From UBA1402 sp964575345 (GTDB taxonomy: Bacteria; Bacteroidota; Bacteroidia; Bacteroidales; UBA1402): a DNA stretch of 64,000 bases. Positions 41,652 through 50,781 of the stretch are shown here, in pieces. How positions within the stretch are numbered: the first letter of the stretch is position 1; the number at the start of each line of letters is the position of its first letter. The notes under the pieces were generated by a model, which saw only the letters and a program-made list of their open reading frames with translations, was not told the origin of the DNA and searched no databases. The DNA is taken from positions 7,092 to 71,091 of the forward strand of contig CAZNQD010000005.1 of the NCBI GenBank assembly GCA_964575345.1, written 5' to 3'. A program made the translations under genes and the position numbers.

Positions 41652-43442
41652 TTAATCGCTGATTGGAATAAATTCTATATAATCCCACATTTGCCGGTAA
41701 GAGCCGCTGGTCTTGGCGTTGATGTCCATCATGGTGGCTTTGAAGGTATGCCTGCCGGAGAAATCGAACACGACTTCGTCCCACAATACATCTTCGGCCA
41801 GTCCGCTGGCATTTTCGTTCTCCTTTTTGGTTTCGTCGGTAAATTTGGTCGGCAAACCTTTCCACATATAGACAGACTTTTGGTAGTCGTCCAGGTTGAA
41901 CTTGGTCAAACTGCCTGCGCCGTAATAATTTTTGAACGAAATGGAGCTGGCATAATAGAACACCACTTTGTATTTACCCTTGATAATGGTAGGAGTCTGC
42001 AACTCTATCCAGCCGGCGTAACCCAGGTTCAGAGTCAGCAGGTTGTTCATGTAGGCATCGTATTTATTGTTTTCCTTATCCCTGGAGCTGTTGTAGGCAC
42101 ACTTTAAGAAACCGACTTTGCGCCAGGTCTTATAACTGGTCTTGGCCGCGTTGGCTTTGTAGAGAATCGAAGTCAGCGTTCCATTGTTGCCGTCCAGCTG
42201 ATCTTCACTCAGATCCACCGGATATTCTCTGTTATTCATGGGTGAACTGAACAAATCCCCCAGGCTTTTGGAAGCTCCGTAGGTATTGACAAAAGACTCA
42301 ACGTCGGGATAATTGCAAAAATCCCAGACTACGGTGATGGGCTCGGGTTCGTACACCGGCATGATGTGATCAATCTTGTGAATGACCCCGTTGCGGGCCT
42401 GAATGCCGCTGCGGATTATTTTGGCCACTTTATTGATTTTTGATTCGCCCTCCACTTGTTCTGAAATAATCACCTGTCCGGGCAACTTAGTGTCGAAAAT
42501 CAACAGCTGCCCTTCGCGCTTAAAATTGAACAAAGCAGCTTTGGAATAAATTTGTCCCAAAAAGTGGTAAGACATGTACTGGTACAAGGCGTTCAGGCTA
42601 TCGGTATAATTTTGTCCGGCGCCCAGATAAGCAGCCAATTCCTCCGCACTGTTGATCCCGGCCTGCTTGTAAACAGAATCGGGAACGGCAAAACAGGTAA
42701 AACGGATGTTGTTCACCGAAAAACTCCCGTCCAGGTTGTTGACGGTGTCGGCGTAAACCGATACTATCTTGTCGTAGGCAGTAAGCCGGGCCGCCTCGAT
42801 GAAGATTTCGTATTCCCGGTAAGGGGCTAAAATATCCAGTATGGTTTCGGCCAAAGGACGAATCACGGTGCCCAGGGTATACACCTGACCGTTAGCTGTA
42901 GTTCGTGCCAGAGCGGTCACTTTGGCCTGATTGTTGAGGTAAATCGACAGAGAGTCCTGCACTTTGACCTGAGGCAAAAAAACATCGTCCACTTCGTTGT
43001 TCATAAAGCCGTAAGATGTGCTCAGGTAGGTTCCGAAAACTGTTTTAATCGGAATGGATCCGTCTTCAACATAAGAGATAAATACAGCTTCGGGCAAATT
43101 TTGAGCTAATATGTGTACCTGGGCCACGTAGCGGGCGTATTCGTAATCAAGCTCTTCGACACTCTCCACCCCTCTCCATGCGAGAAATTCCTCTACTGCC
43201 TGATTGTCGGGAGCAAACACTGTTGACACGGAGCTGGCATCGTTCAACGCATTAAACATGTCGGCGTGTTTGAGCAACTGTACCCATAAGGAGTATTTGT
43301 CCTCGTATTTCTTTAAAAACTCCGCATTCGACAGCTCCAGGTCTTCGCCCGTCGATTCAATAAAGGGCTCATCCAAAAAGGGATCCCTGCAGGCGGACAA
43401 GAGCAGAAGGATAAAAATACTTAGTATACTGAACTTTTTCAT
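41652..43442 (-). CDS. fasciclin-domain lipoprotein with C-terminal beta domain
   Basis: A 596-residue surface lipoprotein (signal ending LLLLSAC). The first fasciclin domain is at about residues 45-195: LWVQLLKHADMFNALNDASSVSTVFAPDNQAVEEFL, YVAQVHILAQ, and NGQVYTLGTVIRP. The second is at about 196-365: IFIEAARLTAYDKIV, RFTCFAVPDSVYKQAGI, YMSYHFLGQ, ARNGVIHKIDHIMPVYEP. The remaining ~230 residues form a beta-rich domain (WIELQTPTIIKGKYKVVFYYAS, HTFKATMMDINAKTSGSYRQMWDYIEF) that looks like a carbohydrate-binding or DUF5108-like module. Its start is 1 base after the SusD stop. Confidence 0.85.
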   Translation of the reverse strand: MKKFSILSIFILLLLSACRDPFLDEPFIESTGEDLELSNAEFLKKYEDKYSLWVQLLKHADMFNALNDASSVSTVFAPDNQAVEEFLAWRGVESVEELDYEYARYVAQVHILAQNLPEAVFISYVEDGSIPIKTVFGTYLSTSYGFMNNEVDDVFLPQVKVQDSLSIYLNNQAKVTALARTTANGQVYTLGTVIRPLAETILDILAPYREYEIFIEAARLTAYDKIVSVYADTVNNLDGSFSVNNIRFTCFAVPDSVYKQAGINSAEELAAYLGAGQNYTDSLNALYQYMSYHFLGQIYSKAALFNFKREGQLLIFDTKLPGQVIISEQVEGESKINKVAKIIRSGIQARNGVIHKIDHIMPVYEPEPITVVWDFCNYPDVESFVNTYGASKSLGDLFSSPMNNREYPVDLSEDQLDGNNGTLTSILYKANAAKTSYKTWRKVGFLKCAYNSSRDKENNKYDAYMNNLLTLNLGYAGWIELQTPTIIKGKYKVVFYYASSISFKNYYGAGSLTKFNLDDYQKSVYMWKGLPTKFTDETKKENENASGLAEDVLWDEVVFDFSGRHTFKATMMDINAKTSGSYRQMWDYIEFIPISD

Positions 43443-43443
43443 A

Positions 43444-45000
43444 TCAATAATAATACGGGTTCTGAATTAATAAAGTATTGCTTTTCAATTCCTCTTCCCA
43501 GATGGGGAGGAAGAGGGCGTCGTCATTGCTCAACACTGAACTCAGCCAGGATTGGCCGGCCTGATTGTTGTAAGTCAATACCGATTCGACCAGGAATTTG
43601 CTTTTGAAGGCATTGTCGTTGCGGCGGCCAAAGCGCAGCACGTCGTACCAGCTTTTGCCCTCTCCGACCAATTCCATGCGACGTTCGTACAAGATCCACT
43701 CGAGCAGTGTTTCGCGGCTGAGGTCCTCGCTGTATTCTCTCGGCCCCAAATCTCCCTCAAAATTCATCAGATTGGATCGTTGTCTGACTGTATTTATAAG
43801 GTATATGGCTTCGCGCCAGTCTTGTTCGGTTTCACTTCTGAGTGCCAGGGCCTCGGCCTTCATTAATATCACTTCGGCTACCCTGTAAATAATGAAATTG
43901 GGGTCGTAATAGCTGCGTGTGCGTTTGTCCGAAAGGGTCCTGGAGCCGCAGTATTTCCACAAATATCCGGCATTGGCAATTTCAAAAGCCGGGGCATCAG
44001 CCACATAATAGCCCCCGTACATACTGCGTACTGCTTCAGTAAAATTCTCCAGGGTGTAGGCATATTCCGCATTAAAATCCTGCAGCAACTGATAAGATAT
44101 TTCATATAAACGATCGGTAGCCGAATTGTCAAAAAGTACCGGCAGATTGTTGGTTTGGTATTCTTCGTAATTCCATTGCAATTCAAAAATAGCTTCGTTG
44201 CTGTTGCCCGGATTGAACATAGAAAACCAGGAATTGTGAGTGGACAAAGACAGAAAAGCCGGTGCCTTGGGCGAATTAGACTGCAGAAGATAATCGCAAT
44301 AAGTCAGGGCAGTTTCATAATCCTCCGACCAAAGACAAACATCAGCCATCAAGGCATAAAAGGCCCATTTGGTGGCACGTCCCTTGGTTTCCCAGGCGGT
44401 TTCGTAATACTCTTTGGCTGCTCCGGTAGCCAGAGCCGACCTGATGTCGGTCTTGATTTGTTCAACCAGCTCGGCTTCGCCGGCCTTTGGAACATTGTAG
44501 CCGTAAGAATCGTCCTCAAAAGGCACTGTAATCAACGGTGCGTCTCTCCAGTTGCGCACAATGTAAAAATAACTCAGGGCTCTCAGGAAGTAAGCTTCGC
44601 AATGATGAGCGTTCATCTCTTCCACTTCGTATGTATCGTCAATGCTCTCGGCCAGATGAGCATTGGCCAGCACCACATTGGCAATGTTGATGATTTCGTA
44701 AAAAGGCCCCCAGTTGCTGAATTCTTTATCTATGGCTTTCACCTGAAAGTTTTGTAATTTATTGCTCCTGATACTGAACACCTGACCGCTGCGCAGTTCA
44801 CCAAACGGAATCAGGTAATCGGTCACCATTTCCCGCAATAAATAATAGCCCGAATTGACCACGGCCTCCACGTCTTCCTGCGAAGACCAGTATTTGTAAC
44901 TTAACTGCTCGTTCTGAGGATCGACCTGCAGCCATTCGTTACAAGAGGGCAACAGCAAGGCGATGCTAAGCAAAAGGCTGATATTCTTCATTTTTTTCAT
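43444..45000 (-). CDS. SusD/RagB-family outer-membrane lipoprotein (pair 2)
   Basis: A 518-residue glycan-binding lipoprotein. The ATG at 45000 gives the signal MKKMKNISLLLSIALLLPSC followed by NEWLQVDPQNEQ; an earlier in-frame ATG at 45033 lies within the susC end. SusD hallmarks are all present: YFLRALSYFYIVRNWRDAPLIT, KGRATKWAFYALMADVCLWSEDYETAL, YRVAEVILMKAEALAL, INTVRQRSN and the C-terminal YERRMELVGEGKSWYDVLRFGR. It is a closer match to the classical family than the SusD of pair 1. Confidence 0.94.
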   Translation of the reverse strand: MKKMKNISLLLSIALLLPSCNEWLQVDPQNEQLSYKYWSSQEDVEAVVNSGYYLLREMVTDYLIPFGELRSGQVFSIRSNKLQNFQVKAIDKEFSNWGPFYEIINIANVVLANAHLAESIDDTYEVEEMNAHHCEAYFLRALSYFYIVRNWRDAPLITVPFEDDSYGYNVPKAGEAELVEQIKTDIRSALATGAAKEYYETAWETKGRATKWAFYALMADVCLWSEDYETALTYCDYLLQSNSPKAPAFLSLSTHNSWFSMFNPGNSNEAIFELQWNYEEYQTNNLPVLFDNSATDRLYEISYQLLQDFNAEYAYTLENFTEAVRSMYGGYYVADAPAFEIANAGYLWKYCGSRTLSDKRTRSYYDPNFIIYRVAEVILMKAEALALRSETEQDWREAIYLINTVRQRSNLMNFEGDLGPREYSEDLSRETLLEWILYERRMELVGEGKSWYDVLRFGRRNDNAFKSKFLVESVLTYNNQAGQSWLSSVLSNDDALFLPIWEEELKSNTLLIQNPYYY

Positions 45001-45010
45001 TGTACTGATC

Positions 45011-48000
45011 TTAGAAATTGACAGAAATACCAAAGGAATAACGCTTGCTTCGCGGGGTCTGGGAATTGTCCATAGCCAGATCGGTAATCCTGGCGGGCAG
45101 GTTTACTTCGGGGTCTTGTCCGGTGTAATTGGTCCAGGTGAACAGGTCGTAACCGGTCACATAAAAATTGATACTGTTGGTCCGGAGCCTTTGACAATAC
45201 TCTTTGGGCAAATTGTAACTAAGCGACAAGGTTTTGAGTCTCAAAAAAGAACAGTCTTCCACAAAGCGATCCGAACCCATGTAGTTCAGGCCGTACTTCC
45301 ACAAAGCTCTGGGAATGATAGTGTCGTCGCCTTCGTTGCGCCAACGCCTCAAAACAGCTTTACTCTGGTTGTCGGTACCGTACATGGCTTCGCTCTCCAT
45401 CCTGGCTTTGTTGATTATTTTCTGGCCCAGGCGATAATGGAAGAAAGTAATCAGGCTCAAATTCTTATATTTAATGTTGAAGCCACCGCCACCGGTAACC
45501 ACAGGCATGGAATTGCCCAGATAAAGCACGTCTTTTTCGTTGATCAGACCGTCGTAATTGACGTCCTGGTATTTAGCATCACCCGGATAACAAATAAAGG
45601 TTCCGTTTTTCATTACTATAGGCTCTCCCTGTAAGTCAAGCATTGTCTGGCCGTCTTCGTCCTTGGCATAGGTATCCTCGATGTTCTGATAGACCCCTGC
45701 GTAGTGGAAACCAAAAAAAGAACCCACGGGCATACCGGCTACTATCTTCTGGGCATAATTTCCGTTGGACAGGGTATAGGTTGATTCCGAAATGTTCTCG
45801 GGCAATAACTCTATGCGGTTGATGTTGCGGTTAATGTTGAAATTGACACTGACTCTCCAGTCGGTATTCTGGAACAAATCGTAATCAATGCGGTATTCCC
45901 AGCCCCGGTTGCTCAGTTCTCCGGAATTGAAATACGAGATGGTATTTCCCTTACTGTCGTACCCGGTGGATGACGGAATGGAAACGCTGGTTTGCAACAA
46001 GTCTCTGGTGTATTTGTAATAATAATCAAAGGTCATACTCAGGCGGTTTTCGAACAGGAATACATCCACTCCCACATCGTATTCGGTAGAACTTTCCCAT
46101 TTGAGTTTATTCAATTGCATCGACGAAGGGGCAACGGCCGGATTGCTGATGTATTCACCTATGGCATTGTAGGTACCTACATAAGGAGCTGTCCCTCCGG
46201 GGGCCTGCCCGCTTTGCCCGATACTCGCCCGTATTTTTAACTGATCAAGCCAGCTCAGCTCCGACATAAATTCTTCTTCCTGCACATGCCAGGCCAAACC
46301 TGCCGAAGGAAACAAACCCCAGCGGTTGGAACTCCCCAGACTGGATTTACCTTCGTAATTCAGAGTGCCATTGATAATATAGCGGTTTAGTAAAGTATAA
46401 TTGAAGTTGCCTATACCCGACAAGGTTCTTACCTCTGAATCGCCGGAACCCAGGTTACGAATTGCTCCTCCGGTGACGGGATCGGACATCCCCGCCGATG
46501 CGGCTCCGTAAATCTCGGTCGAATAATTGGAGCTTACCGACTGTGAGGTTCTCCAAAGGCCTGTGGCCACCAGGTTGTGCAAGCCTTCCCAGTTTTTGCG
46601 GAAAATCAGCTTGTTTTCTGTTTGCAGCGATAAATTGCTGGAATAGGCATCGGTACTACGGTTAGCATAATTGTTGTCTATGGTGACATCGGTGGCCGCC
46701 TGAGGCAAGAACTTTCTGTTGTTTACCGTCCTAAACTTCAACGACACATAGCCTGTATAAATCAAGCCCGTGAAAATATCGTAGTTCAGTCTGAAAGTCA
46801 TTTTTTCCTCTTTCTGGTCGCTGTTGTTGTAACTGTCGTTAACCATAATCAGAGGATGAAAATTGGAAGAGCCTTTGAATGCGCCCTGAAATTCTTCGCT
46901 GTTTTGGCGAATAAAGTAATTAGAAGTAGGTGCTCCGGTTAAGTCATCAATCCAGTAAGGGCTTTTGTTGGGCATTTTACGCAATGCTTCGGCCCTGACG
47001 GCAGTGGTCCAGTTGTCTTCCTTGTCGGTGTCGGAATAAGTAAAATCGGCATCCACTCTCAATTTGTCCGAAAAGCTATATCCAATGTTCAGGCTCGAAG
47101 TTACCCTTTGCAACGAAGTACCCAAAGTGGTTCCGCCCTCGTTCAGGTAAGAAAGCGAAAAACGGTAAGTGGCTTTATCGCCGCCCCCCGACATGGAAAA
47201 ACTATTGTCGGAGATGGTGGCGTTTTTCTTTACATACGACAACCAGTCGGTATCGGCATTGTATTCGTCAAAATACCGCCAGTCGGGATTGTAATTGATT
47301 TCCGGGGTATCAAAAAGCAACTCCAGCAAAGAGGAAGAATTGGCAATGCCCCGGGCATTGGCGGTATTCCAGATGGCATCCTGAATAAAGGCCACGTATT
47401 CATCACCGTCCAGCATAGGAATGGGATCGGGTTCTACTTTGGCGGTAAACTTCGAAGAAAGCGAAAAACGGGTTTTGCCCTTGCTGCCTTTTTTGGTGGT
47501 AATCAACAAGACTCCGTTGGCTCCGCTGGTACCATACACCGAAGTTGAGGCAGCGTCTTTGAGCACCTCTATGCTTTCGATGTCGTGAGGATTGAGGTTG
47601 AGCATATCGGCGTAATCCTCGTTGTTGGCTGTGGCAAAGTCGAAATTATCATCAATATCCGTGGTATAGGGAACCCCGTTGATAACAATCAGGGGATCGG
47701 AATTGGAATTCAGGGTGGCCGTTCCCCGGATTCTGATGGCACTTTTGGCTCCGGGATCGCCTCCGGCAACGATGTCCACCCCGCTCATACGTCCCTGTAA
47801 GGCTTCCTCGACCGAAGTTACCGGTAAGGATTCTATGAAATCTTCCATTTTGATGCTTTGAGAGGCAAAGGTCTGCTCCCTGGTAGTAATGCCCAATTCA
47901 TTTTTTTCCACTCTTTCCCTGGCTATCACCATTTCGGCCAACATCAGGGCTTCTTCCTGCAAGGTCACGTCCAGGGTTTTCTGGCCGTTATAGTCAAAGC

Positions 48001-48271
48001 GTTGGGTTTTCATTCCGATAAAGGAAAATTCCACCCTCAGTTTGCCTGTCACCTGCGGAATACGGATCGAATACTCTCCGTTTTGATTGGTGGTGGTGCC
48101 ATTCAGCATACGATTTTGTTCGTTCACTACCATTACATTGACGCCGGGGAAAACAATTTTATCGTTGCCAGTCAATTCGTAAACCTTGCCCGTGATGTAG
48201 TCCTGCGCACGAAGCACTCCGCTGGCAGAAAGCAGGAAAACGATCAGAGTATACACTATTTTTTTTGTCAT
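45011..48271 (-). CDS. SusC/RagA-family TonB-dependent transporter (pair 2)
   Basis: A 1086-residue TonB-dependent importer. After the signal peptide (ending GVLRAQD) comes a carboxypeptidase-regulatory-like domain (GVNVMVVNEQNRMLNGTTTNQNGEYSIRIP) at about 35-110. The plug carries classical SusC motifs: SLPVTSVEEALQGRMSGVDIV, GDPGAKSAIRIRGTATLNSNSDPLIVINGVPY and IEVLKDAASTSVYGTSGANGVLLITTKKG. The barrel ends LKTLSLSYNLPKEYC, TGYDLFTWTNYTGQDPE and YSFGISVNF. The SusD gene begins 10 bases downstream. Confidence 0.95.
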   Translation of the reverse strand: MTKKIVYTLIVFLLSASGVLRAQDYITGKVYELTGNDKIVFPGVNVMVVNEQNRMLNGTTTNQNGEYSIRIPQVTGKLRVEFSFIGMKTQRFDYNGQKTLDVTLQEEALMLAEMVIARERVEKNELGITTREQTFASQSIKMEDFIESLPVTSVEEALQGRMSGVDIVAGGDPGAKSAIRIRGTATLNSNSDPLIVINGVPYTTDIDDNFDFATANNEDYADMLNLNPHDIESIEVLKDAASTSVYGTSGANGVLLITTKKGSKGKTRFSLSSKFTAKVEPDPIPMLDGDEYVAFIQDAIWNTANARGIANSSSLLELLFDTPEINYNPDWRYFDEYNADTDWLSYVKKNATISDNSFSMSGGGDKATYRFSLSYLNEGGTTLGTSLQRVTSSLNIGYSFSDKLRVDADFTYSDTDKEDNWTTAVRAEALRKMPNKSPYWIDDLTGAPTSNYFIRQNSEEFQGAFKGSSNFHPLIMVNDSYNNSDQKEEKMTFRLNYDIFTGLIYTGYVSLKFRTVNNRKFLPQAATDVTIDNNYANRSTDAYSSNLSLQTENKLIFRKNWEGLHNLVATGLWRTSQSVSSNYSTEIYGAASAGMSDPVTGGAIRNLGSGDSEVRTLSGIGNFNYTLLNRYIINGTLNYEGKSSLGSSNRWGLFPSAGLAWHVQEEEFMSELSWLDQLKIRASIGQSGQAPGGTAPYVGTYNAIGEYISNPAVAPSSMQLNKLKWESSTEYDVGVDVFLFENRLSMTFDYYYKYTRDLLQTSVSIPSSTGYDSKGNTISYFNSGELSNRGWEYRIDYDLFQNTDWRVSVNFNINRNINRIELLPENISESTYTLSNGNYAQKIVAGMPVGSFFGFHYAGVYQNIEDTYAKDEDGQTMLDLQGEPIVMKNGTFICYPGDAKYQDVNYDGLINEKDVLYLGNSMPVVTGGGGFNIKYKNLSLITFFHYRLGQKIINKARMESEAMYGTDNQSKAVLRRWRNEGDDTIIPRALWKYGLNYMGSDRFVEDCSFLRLKTLSLSYNLPKEYCQRLRTNSINFYVTGYDLFTWTNYTGQDPEVNLPARITDLAMDNSQTPRSKRYSFGISVNF

Positions 48272-48293
48272 AACGGAATCTTTCTAGCCGGGT

Positions 48294-50654
48294 TTACAAA
48301 ACTTCCTTAATAAAATGGACACAGGCATCATCAAAAATGAAAGGGAAATAATGATAGTCTTCGACTACATCAACCCTTCCTCCAACAGGGTTTCCGTCGT
48401 TATCCAGTTCCTGTACACTCAGCTTGCCTTCGGCATCGCTCACATCCATTTTGGTGGTGATGGTCACCACCTTGCCCCCCTCCAAAGGCTCATCGTAACT
48501 CTGTAAGGTTGGCAGTCCCCCTTCGGTGTTTTCTTCCCAGCCTATATAAGGATAATTCGAAATCACCGCTGTACTCATCGGAATAAAATACTTCAAAAGA
48601 TAATATTGCAGGGAATCGGCGTTGGTCACTGTACATTTGCCAAAATATCCTGCATCGTCTGTCGTGGTGCTTCCGCTGACAATGCCTGGCAGCCGGGCTT
48701 CTTGTACGGCTTGCTTGATGGCAGCCGTGGAAGGAACAAACATCAGACAGCTTTCTACCACCGGCAACACCGATTGTGAATCAAAATCAAGCAAGCCGGC
48801 TAACTCCAGCAACTGCACAAAACCATGATAAATGGTTGCAGAGTTGTTTCTGTTTCCTATCATCATGGGCACAAATTTGGAATAGATGGCGTTTTCCATA
48901 GAACCCTCAAACAAATAAGGAAGCACATCGTTTTGATAGGTATAACTCTTGCCGTTGGTCCAGCCATCCCTGAAGCTCAACTCCTGCAGATCACAAAAGA
49001 TCTGGTCTTCGGTAAGGGCAGGATTATAGAGCAATTCTGAAAACTTAATACTGTTGGTGATTTTGCCGTCTTTCATATACCAATAGAGATACATTCCCGG
49101 CGACAAGGTTCGAAAAACATGATTGCCCGTTCCTGCATCCGTCAACAGATCCTGATAGGAGCCTGTAATGGCATCCTGGCTGAGTACATGAGCGTAAACA
49201 TAATTTTGTTGGGAAGAGTTGGAGAGTATATTAGCTCCTCTGTACAAGACTTCATCCACCTGAGTAATACCGTCCTGATTCATAAGCTCGTTCGAGGGAT
49301 AAAGCATGAAATAACTGGTAGCATCAGAACATAGCGTAAGAACCAGGTCGGCGGTATTGAGCATTTTCAGAAAATAGCTGTATTTCTTGTATTGAAAAGC
49401 CGGGCCTGTCACCGAACCGAACATAGCAGGAGGCGTGAGTTCACTGCAGCCGTAAAAAGATCCGTTCACACATATTTTGCGATTGGCCTGGGGAATCTGG
49501 TCAACATCAAACTTAATAATAGTACCGTAACTGTTTTCGATCAGGCCTTTGGTGATTTCCTCGGGGAAAACTACCGAAGCAGAATAAACACTGTTGTACA
49601 ATAAATACTCGATAGATTCCCTGCTCACCTCGTTAAGAGAATCGTAACCGCCCACTTCCCAATACTCTCTGAAAAAACTTCTGAAAGCGGTATTATTGGG
49701 AGCAAACACACTGTATGAAGCAAAAGAGAGATCCGAAACCTGTTTGTAATCTGTCACCGGCCACTCACAGGCAATATTGGGCAAAGGAGAGGAGTGGTAG
49801 TGCTGGTAGAGATCAGTCCCGTTCCCATATTCCAGCGTCAGGTTCTGGTCCAGCTGATAATACTCATATTTATCGTACAATTCCAGGAAGTCGGAATATT
49901 CCTCGTTGGAGGCAAGTTCAGTATAAATGGTCTCCAGGGGTTTAAGCACCTTGTCTACCAGATAAACATAGCCGTTGTCGGCCAGGACTGAATAATCCGT
50001 TACGGCAGCGTTTGAAACCGTAAAACCGGAGTTGTCGCTCCAGATGGTGTTAGGGAAAAAGTATTCGTAGTTGTATTTGGCATCGATTTGTTTGGTTTGA
50101 AACATCCGGTACGAAAATACCGGCAAAAAACGCTCCATGTGATATACACTGACTTCAGCACCGGCTGTGTCTGTTTCGAGGCTTAAACCGTCCTGACTTT
50201 TGGTTCTGTGTTTATAATACAAGCCGGCATTTTTAAGCTTTTCTTCTTTAGAAGCACCATCGCCTTCGTTGGGCCTGAAATTAATGAGTTTCTCCTTGTC
50301 GAAGGCGTAGTACAGAATATGAAAACCAATGAGCTTTTTCAATTCGGGCAGGGGTAATTCATCGATACTTTTCCCCTCGTAATGCTCCTCGAGGTATGCA
50401 TAAAATGCGCTGTCGGCAGGAGCCATCACCGTGAGAATACTTTTGCCGTTCACTATCGACTTGAAACCGGCCCGCTCGATTCCTTTTAGAAAAACCGAAT
50501 AATCTCCCCGTTCCTGCAGCACTTCGTATATACTCCCTTTGAGCCAGTCGGGTTCCTGGTAATAGATATCCATTTTGTCCTGGCAGGCATAGTTGCTCAA
50601 CAGTAAAAGCAATACGAGCGGGAACAACTTCCGTACACGGAGATTGAATTTCAT
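48294..50654 (-). CDS. multi-fasciclin-domain lipoprotein, first gene of the operon
   Basis: A 786-residue surface lipoprotein; the ATG at 50654 gives a signal ending LLLLLSNYAC. Three to four fasciclin-like units are visible. The first spans about 35-240 (GSIYEVLQERGDYSVFLKGIERAG, SILTVMAPADSAFYAYL, NGYVYLVDKVLKPLETIY). A second spans about 245-400 (YSVFAPNNTAFRSFF). A diverged third is at about 420-590, and a fourth at about 600-700 (LLDFDSQSVLPVVESCLMFVPSTAAIKQAV). The tail (about 700-786) is beta-rich. The strong promoter 54 bases upstream makes it the lead gene of the SusCD/fasciclin operon. Function is probably glycan or matrix binding; this is inference. Confidence 0.82.
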   Translation of the reverse strand: MKFNLRVRKLFPLVLLLLLSNYACQDKMDIYYQEPDWLKGSIYEVLQERGDYSVFLKGIERAGFKSIVNGKSILTVMAPADSAFYAYLEEHYEGKSIDELPLPELKKLIGFHILYYAFDKEKLINFRPNEGDGASKEEKLKNAGLYYKHRTKSQDGLSLETDTAGAEVSVYHMERFLPVFSYRMFQTKQIDAKYNYEYFFPNTIWSDNSGFTVSNAAVTDYSVLADNGYVYLVDKVLKPLETIYTELASNEEYSDFLELYDKYEYYQLDQNLTLEYGNGTDLYQHYHSSPLPNIACEWPVTDYKQVSDLSFASYSVFAPNNTAFRSFFREYWEVGGYDSLNEVSRESIEYLLYNSVYSASVVFPEEITKGLIENSYGTIIKFDVDQIPQANRKICVNGSFYGCSELTPPAMFGSVTGPAFQYKKYSYFLKMLNTADLVLTLCSDATSYFMLYPSNELMNQDGITQVDEVLYRGANILSNSSQQNYVYAHVLSQDAITGSYQDLLTDAGTGNHVFRTLSPGMYLYWYMKDGKITNSIKFSELLYNPALTEDQIFCDLQELSFRDGWTNGKSYTYQNDVLPYLFEGSMENAIYSKFVPMMIGNRNNSATIYHGFVQLLELAGLLDFDSQSVLPVVESCLMFVPSTAAIKQAVQEARLPGIVSGSTTTDDAGYFGKCTVTNADSLQYYLLKYFIPMSTAVISNYPYIGWEENTEGGLPTLQSYDEPLEGGKVVTITTKMDVSDAEGKLSVQELDNDGNPVGGRVDVVEDYHYFPFIFDDACVHFIKEVL

Positions 50655-50707
50655 AGTATAGGTATTACGATTATAAAAGGTCATACGAAAAAATGTACAA
50701 AACAGCA

Positions 50708-50715
50708 CAAATATA
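50708..50715 (-). promoter_or_regulatory. -7 box of fasciclin/SusCD operon promoter
   Basis: Minus-strand TATATTTG, 53 bases before the ATG at 50654. It begins 6 bases after the terminator stem of the preceding gene and overlaps its T-rich tract. No ideal -33 TTG is present, which fits an activated promoter. Confidence 0.55.
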
Positions 50716-50721
50716 TAAAAA

Positions 50722-50741
50722 AAGCCACAAATCCGTGGCTT
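50722..50741 (-). terminator. intrinsic terminator of porZ unit
   Basis: On the minus strand AAGCCAC, a 6-base loop, GTGGCTT, then a run of T. Perfect 7-bp stem, located 41 bases after the porZ stop. Confidence 0.75.
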
Positions 50742-50781
50742 AAAATACTAACTAGCTTTAATACGACTTAACGCAATGTGC

